In this document: piece after piece, positions 61,903 through 64,000 of the stretch
Layout: each line of letters starts with the position of its first letter
How positions within the stretch are numbered: the stretch's first letter is position 1
Assembly (NCBI RefSeq): GCF_019973375.1
Contig: NZ_BPTV01000001.1
Location: 682,001 to 746,000, forward strand
Reading direction: 5' to 3'
DNA: 64,000 nucleotides
Source: Prevotella lacticifex
Lineage (GTDB): Bacteria > Bacteroidota > Bacteroidia > Bacteroidales > Bacteroidaceae
The notes under the pieces: model-generated
What the model saw: the letters and a program-made list of their open reading frames with translations, nothing else
Told to the model about the DNA's origin: nothing
The model's database searches: none
Program-made: the position numbers and the translations under genes

Positions 61903-62781
61903 ATGAAAAAGATATATTTGGCCCTGCCATTAGCTGTGTTGCTTTTCACTGCTTGTGATCCTTCGGAGGATGACAAGAGCGCACCTGCCGCAATTTCCAG
62001 TGAGCAGATGGCCTCGCAAATTACTATTACCCAGGATCCGGCTAACTCCAACTGCGTTACGCTTAGCACAGGTGGTGCCGGATACGTGAAAGTTACCGAC
62101 GAGACCGGTGCTCTTGTCTATCAGGGAACGGGCGGATACTTTGAAGTCAGTCCAGGAGGCGCTAACGACCAGACATGGACTATCGAGCGTGCCAACTTCG
62201 ATGGAACGACAACATCGGTAAAGAAGTCTGTGACTATCAATCAGTATCTTAATGTTGCTCCGGAGTGGAAGTTTTTCACCGACATGTCGTCAAAGACATG
62301 GACATGGGATACTGGCTGGCGTGCCGATGGCGGCGCGTGGGGTAACATGGGCTACAAGGCCGGAGATAACGCTTCGTTCGTCAATGATGGTAATGGTATC
62401 TGGTGGGCTTGCGCTCCTGCTGACCTCAGCGGTCAGACAGCGCATTCTGTCGGCAACCGTCAACCAGGAGAGGAAGACCCCAATGCATACATGGTATGGT
62501 CGATTGCCGGTAAGCAGATAAAGTGCTACGACGCTACGGGTAAGGAAATCCGTAAGGGTACGTTCAGCTTTGATATGTCTACCGCTGACGATTGGAAGAA
62601 GGGCGATCTGAAAACCTCTGCCGGATCAATTCTGTTCCCGTTCAAGATTAACGGCAATGGAAAGGAACCGACTTCGTTCGAAATCATGCAGATTGATGAT
62701 TCGAAGATGAAGCTCGTCTTCGCAGAGCCGGGTACTGGTTCGTGGTCTGAGGCTACATGGTGGGCCTTCAAGAAGAAATGA
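61903..62781 (+). CDS. SusE/F-position lipoprotein, locus 2
   Basis: A 292-residue lipoprotein: lipobox FTAC (Cys18) then DPSEDDKS, an outer-surface export-like acidic tail. Residues ~35-110 look like an Ig-like beta domain. The C-terminal half (WTWDTGWRADGGAWGNMGY ... TWWAFKKK) is rich in Trp and resembles glycan-binding or DUF5004-like lipoprotein domains next to Bacteroidetes SusD genes. No enzyme is encoded in this locus either. Exact family uncertain. Confidence 0.72.
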   Translation: MKKIYLALPLAVLLFTACDPSEDDKSAPAAISSEQMASQITITQDPANSNCVTLSTGGAGYVKVTDETGALVYQGTGGYFEVSPGGANDQTWTIERANFDGTTTSVKKSVTINQYLNVAPEWKFFTDMSSKTWTWDTGWRADGGAWGNMGYKAGDNASFVNDGNGIWWACAPADLSGQTAHSVGNRQPGEEDPNAYMVWSIAGKQIKCYDATGKEIRKGTFSFDMSTADDWKKGDLKTSAGSILFPFKINGNGKEPTSFEIMQIDDSKMKLVFAEPGTGSWSEATWWAFKKK

Positions 62782-62800
62782 TGAAATAACATCATCATAG

Positions 62801-62840
62801 AATTTCCCGGACTTGTTACTTGCAGGTCCGGGATTTTCTT
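62801..62840 (+). terminator. Terminator of SusCD locus 2
   Basis: TCCCGGAC-ttgttacttgca-GGTCCGGGA followed by TTTTCTTG. An 8-bp GC-rich stem 24 bases after the stop codon. Confidence 0.85.
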
Positions 62841-62912
62841 GCCCGCTTTTTTGTTGATGTATATTTAGCAAGTACAGTTGGTGAATAGATGCGAAAATAG
62901 TTGCCGATAGTC

Positions 62913-62943
62913 TTGCATTTGTATCAAAAAAATTGTAATTTTG
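62913..62943 (+). promoter_or_regulatory. Promoter of the lipoprotein/membrane-protein pair
   Basis: TTG at 62913-62915, 20 bases, TAATTTTG at 62936-62943: a full match 38 bases ahead of the start codon. Confidence 0.75.
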
Positions 62944-62981
62944 TAGTTAGATACGAACTAAATTGATAAGCTACTGATTAA

Positions 62982-63554
62982 ATGAGAAATTTCTACATGT
63001 ATTCAATATTGGCTTGCTGCCTTTTTATGTTCTTTGGTTGCTCTTCATCCAGCCGTTCTGCTGAGTGCCGCATCCACGGCATAGTGCCAGACAAGAGCAA
63101 GGAGGGGATAAAAGTATTTCTTGTTCCCGTTGATGGTGTGCAGGATGCTGCCCATGTCGATTCGACGGTTATTAAGGACGGGAAGTTTGAGTTTACTAAG
63201 GACTCTACCGGTATGGAAGTCATACGCCTCGACTACCATTACCGTGATAATGTGCAGGAGCTACTCGTTGTCACTGAGCCCGGCGATGTCAATGTCACTA
63301 TTGGCCCGAACAGTACCACTGCCGGAACGCCTCAGAACGATTCCCTGCAAGCGTGGAAAGACCAGATTATCCGTCGCAATGTCGCTTACAACAAATTGAG
63401 ATACCAGAACGACCGGCATCCGTCCGACAGTGCCACAAATAAGTTGAAGGCTATGCAGAAAGACTATCTTTCGTTCAACAAGGCTTTCCGCAGCCGTCAG
63501 CCGGCGGGTGTTTTCAAGGATTTTCTGAAACGTATCACAGGTGAAAAACAATGA
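62982..63554 (+). CDS. DUF4369-like lipoprotein
   Basis: A 190-residue lipoprotein with lipobox FFGC (Cys20) and a Ser-rich linker. The body (CRIHGIVPDKSKEGIKVFLVP ... STVIKDGKFEFTKD ... DNVQELLVVTEPGDVNVTI) follows the DUF4369 pattern, which in Bacteroidetes is often the N-terminal part of thioredoxin-like envelope proteins. Here the thioredoxin part is missing and a charged helical tail follows. Its stop overlaps the next start (ATGA), so the two are coupled. Confidence 0.7.
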   Translation: MRNFYMYSILACCLFMFFGCSSSSRSAECRIHGIVPDKSKEGIKVFLVPVDGVQDAAHVDSTVIKDGKFEFTKDSTGMEVIRLDYHYRDNVQELLVVTEPGDVNVTIGPNSTTAGTPQNDSLQAWKDQIIRRNVAYNKLRYQNDRHPSDSATNKLKAMQKDYLSFNKAFRSRQPAGVFKDFLKRITGEKQ

Positions 63555-64000
63555 CCATTAAATCGTTCATCAACCGATACAGCAGTCTGCTCATGGCACT
63601 TGCGGTGCTTGTGGCCTTATTCCTTTTCTGGTTTGTCGGCTATCCTCAAGCACTTAACTACCAGGAGGAGAACCAGTTGTTCCTGTTCTCGACTGATTAC
63701 TTCTTCAGCCGTTTTGCTGTGGCGGGGGGACTGGCCGACTGGATTAGCGAGTTCATCGTCCAGTTTTACCATCTTCCCTGGCTCGGAGCACTGGCCCTTG
63801 CGTTCCTCGGCGTTGCAGTGCAGAGATTGACGCTTGCCGTTGTTAGCCATCACGCATCAGAAACGTGGACGCTGCTCATCTTGTCTTTGCTTCCCGTCGT
63901 ACTTCTTACGGGCGTGATGGGCAACGAGAACGTCCTGCTGTCGTATGAGGTAGCGTTGGCAATGGTCCTTGCAGCGACTTTAGGCTTGAGACGTATCAGT
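63551..64000 (+). CDS. Multi-pass membrane protein, cut by window edge
   Basis: Open from ATG at 63551 to the window end, 150 codons. After an N-terminal helix (residues ~12-30, LMALAVLVALFLFWFVGY) come periplasmic YPQALNYQEENQLFLFSTDYF and at least three more hydrophobic segments. This opening resembles the large Bacteroidetes membrane proteins annotated as DUF6057, but I am not certain of the family. It overlaps the lipoprotein gene by four bases and should work with it. Confidence 0.65.
   Translation, partial: MTIKSFINRYSSLLMALAVLVALFLFWFVGYPQALNYQEENQLFLFSTDYFFSRFAVAGGLADWISEFIVQFYHLPWLGALALAFLGVAVQRLTLAVVSHHASETWTLLILSLLPVVLLTGVMGNENVLLSYEVALAMVLAATLGLRRIS

Overview
This window looks like a chromosome fragment from a Bacteroidales anaerobe, most likely Prevotella or a close relative. 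The grounds are: repeated promoter matches to the Bacteroidetes form (TTG, 19-20 bases, TAnnTTTG, then a start); two SusC/SusD outer-membrane import loci; surface proteins ending in a Prevotella-type C-terminal tail (YNLxGQRV...); lipoproteins with acidic residues after the lipobox; and weak Shine-Dalgarno sequences. No species call can be made without a database search.

Layout. 1-2.9 kb: leftward ribosomal operon rplM-rpsI-rpsB-tsf with a structured 220-nt leader. 3.6-15.1 kb: a rightward block for respiratory nitrate reduction (small membrane protein, mobA, narK, narGHJI), followed by a TonB-dependent receptor and a P-loop NTPase. 15.3-18.5 kb: two tandem paralogous family-2 glycosyltransferases and a secreted retropepsin-like protein. 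19.4 kb: tRNA-Pro(CGG). 19.9-22.4 kb: ECF sigma factor, probable anti-sigma factor and a secreted repeat protein. 22.5-31 kb: mostly leftward housekeeping genes (helix-hairpin-helix protein, two tandem sodium:neurotransmitter-symporter family transporters, CYTH enzyme with a coupled 47-residue membrane peptide, prfB, acyl-CoA synthetase), then argE-like deacylase. 32.4-38 kb: a surface-polysaccharide region (acetyltransferase, flippase, LicD, glycosyltransferase, IspD-like cytidylyltransferase, SDR epimerase). 38.5 kb: murF. 39.9-51.8 kb: surface protein, SusCD locus 1, and a second surface protein whose signal peptide is out of frame. 52.5-54.3 kb: a complete IS200/IS605 element (tnpA plus the RNA-guided nuclease tnpB). 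54.7-55.4 kb: a gene-free stretch with three promoter-headed modules that look like small RNA genes. 55.4-64 kb: threonine aldolase, SusCD locus 2, and a lipoprotein/membrane-protein pair running off the edge.

How the parts fit. MobA finishes the bis-MGD cofactor that NarG needs, NarJ inserts it, NarK moves nitrate and nitrite, and NarI passes quinol electrons to NarH and NarG, so the nar block is a self-contained anaerobic respiration module. The LicD/IspD-like/SDR/GT2 cluster suggests a CDP-linked polyol or similar group transferred onto a surface glycan made with the neighbouring flippase.

The most unusual content is between the genes. A 127-bp element with a fixed 44-nt head and a 22-bp-period array of AAACGGnCCGTTT palindromes occurs three times at identical length. 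A 9-bp-period CTATAG array occurs at four 3' intergenic sites. A repeat that carries a complete promoter occurs twice. Seven-G tracts sit inside the signal-peptide codons of two neighbouring surface proteins, in frame in one and out of frame in the other, which suggests phase variation or a sequencing error. Three small-RNA-like units are clustered at 54.7-55.3 kb, one with a 6S-like rod fold.
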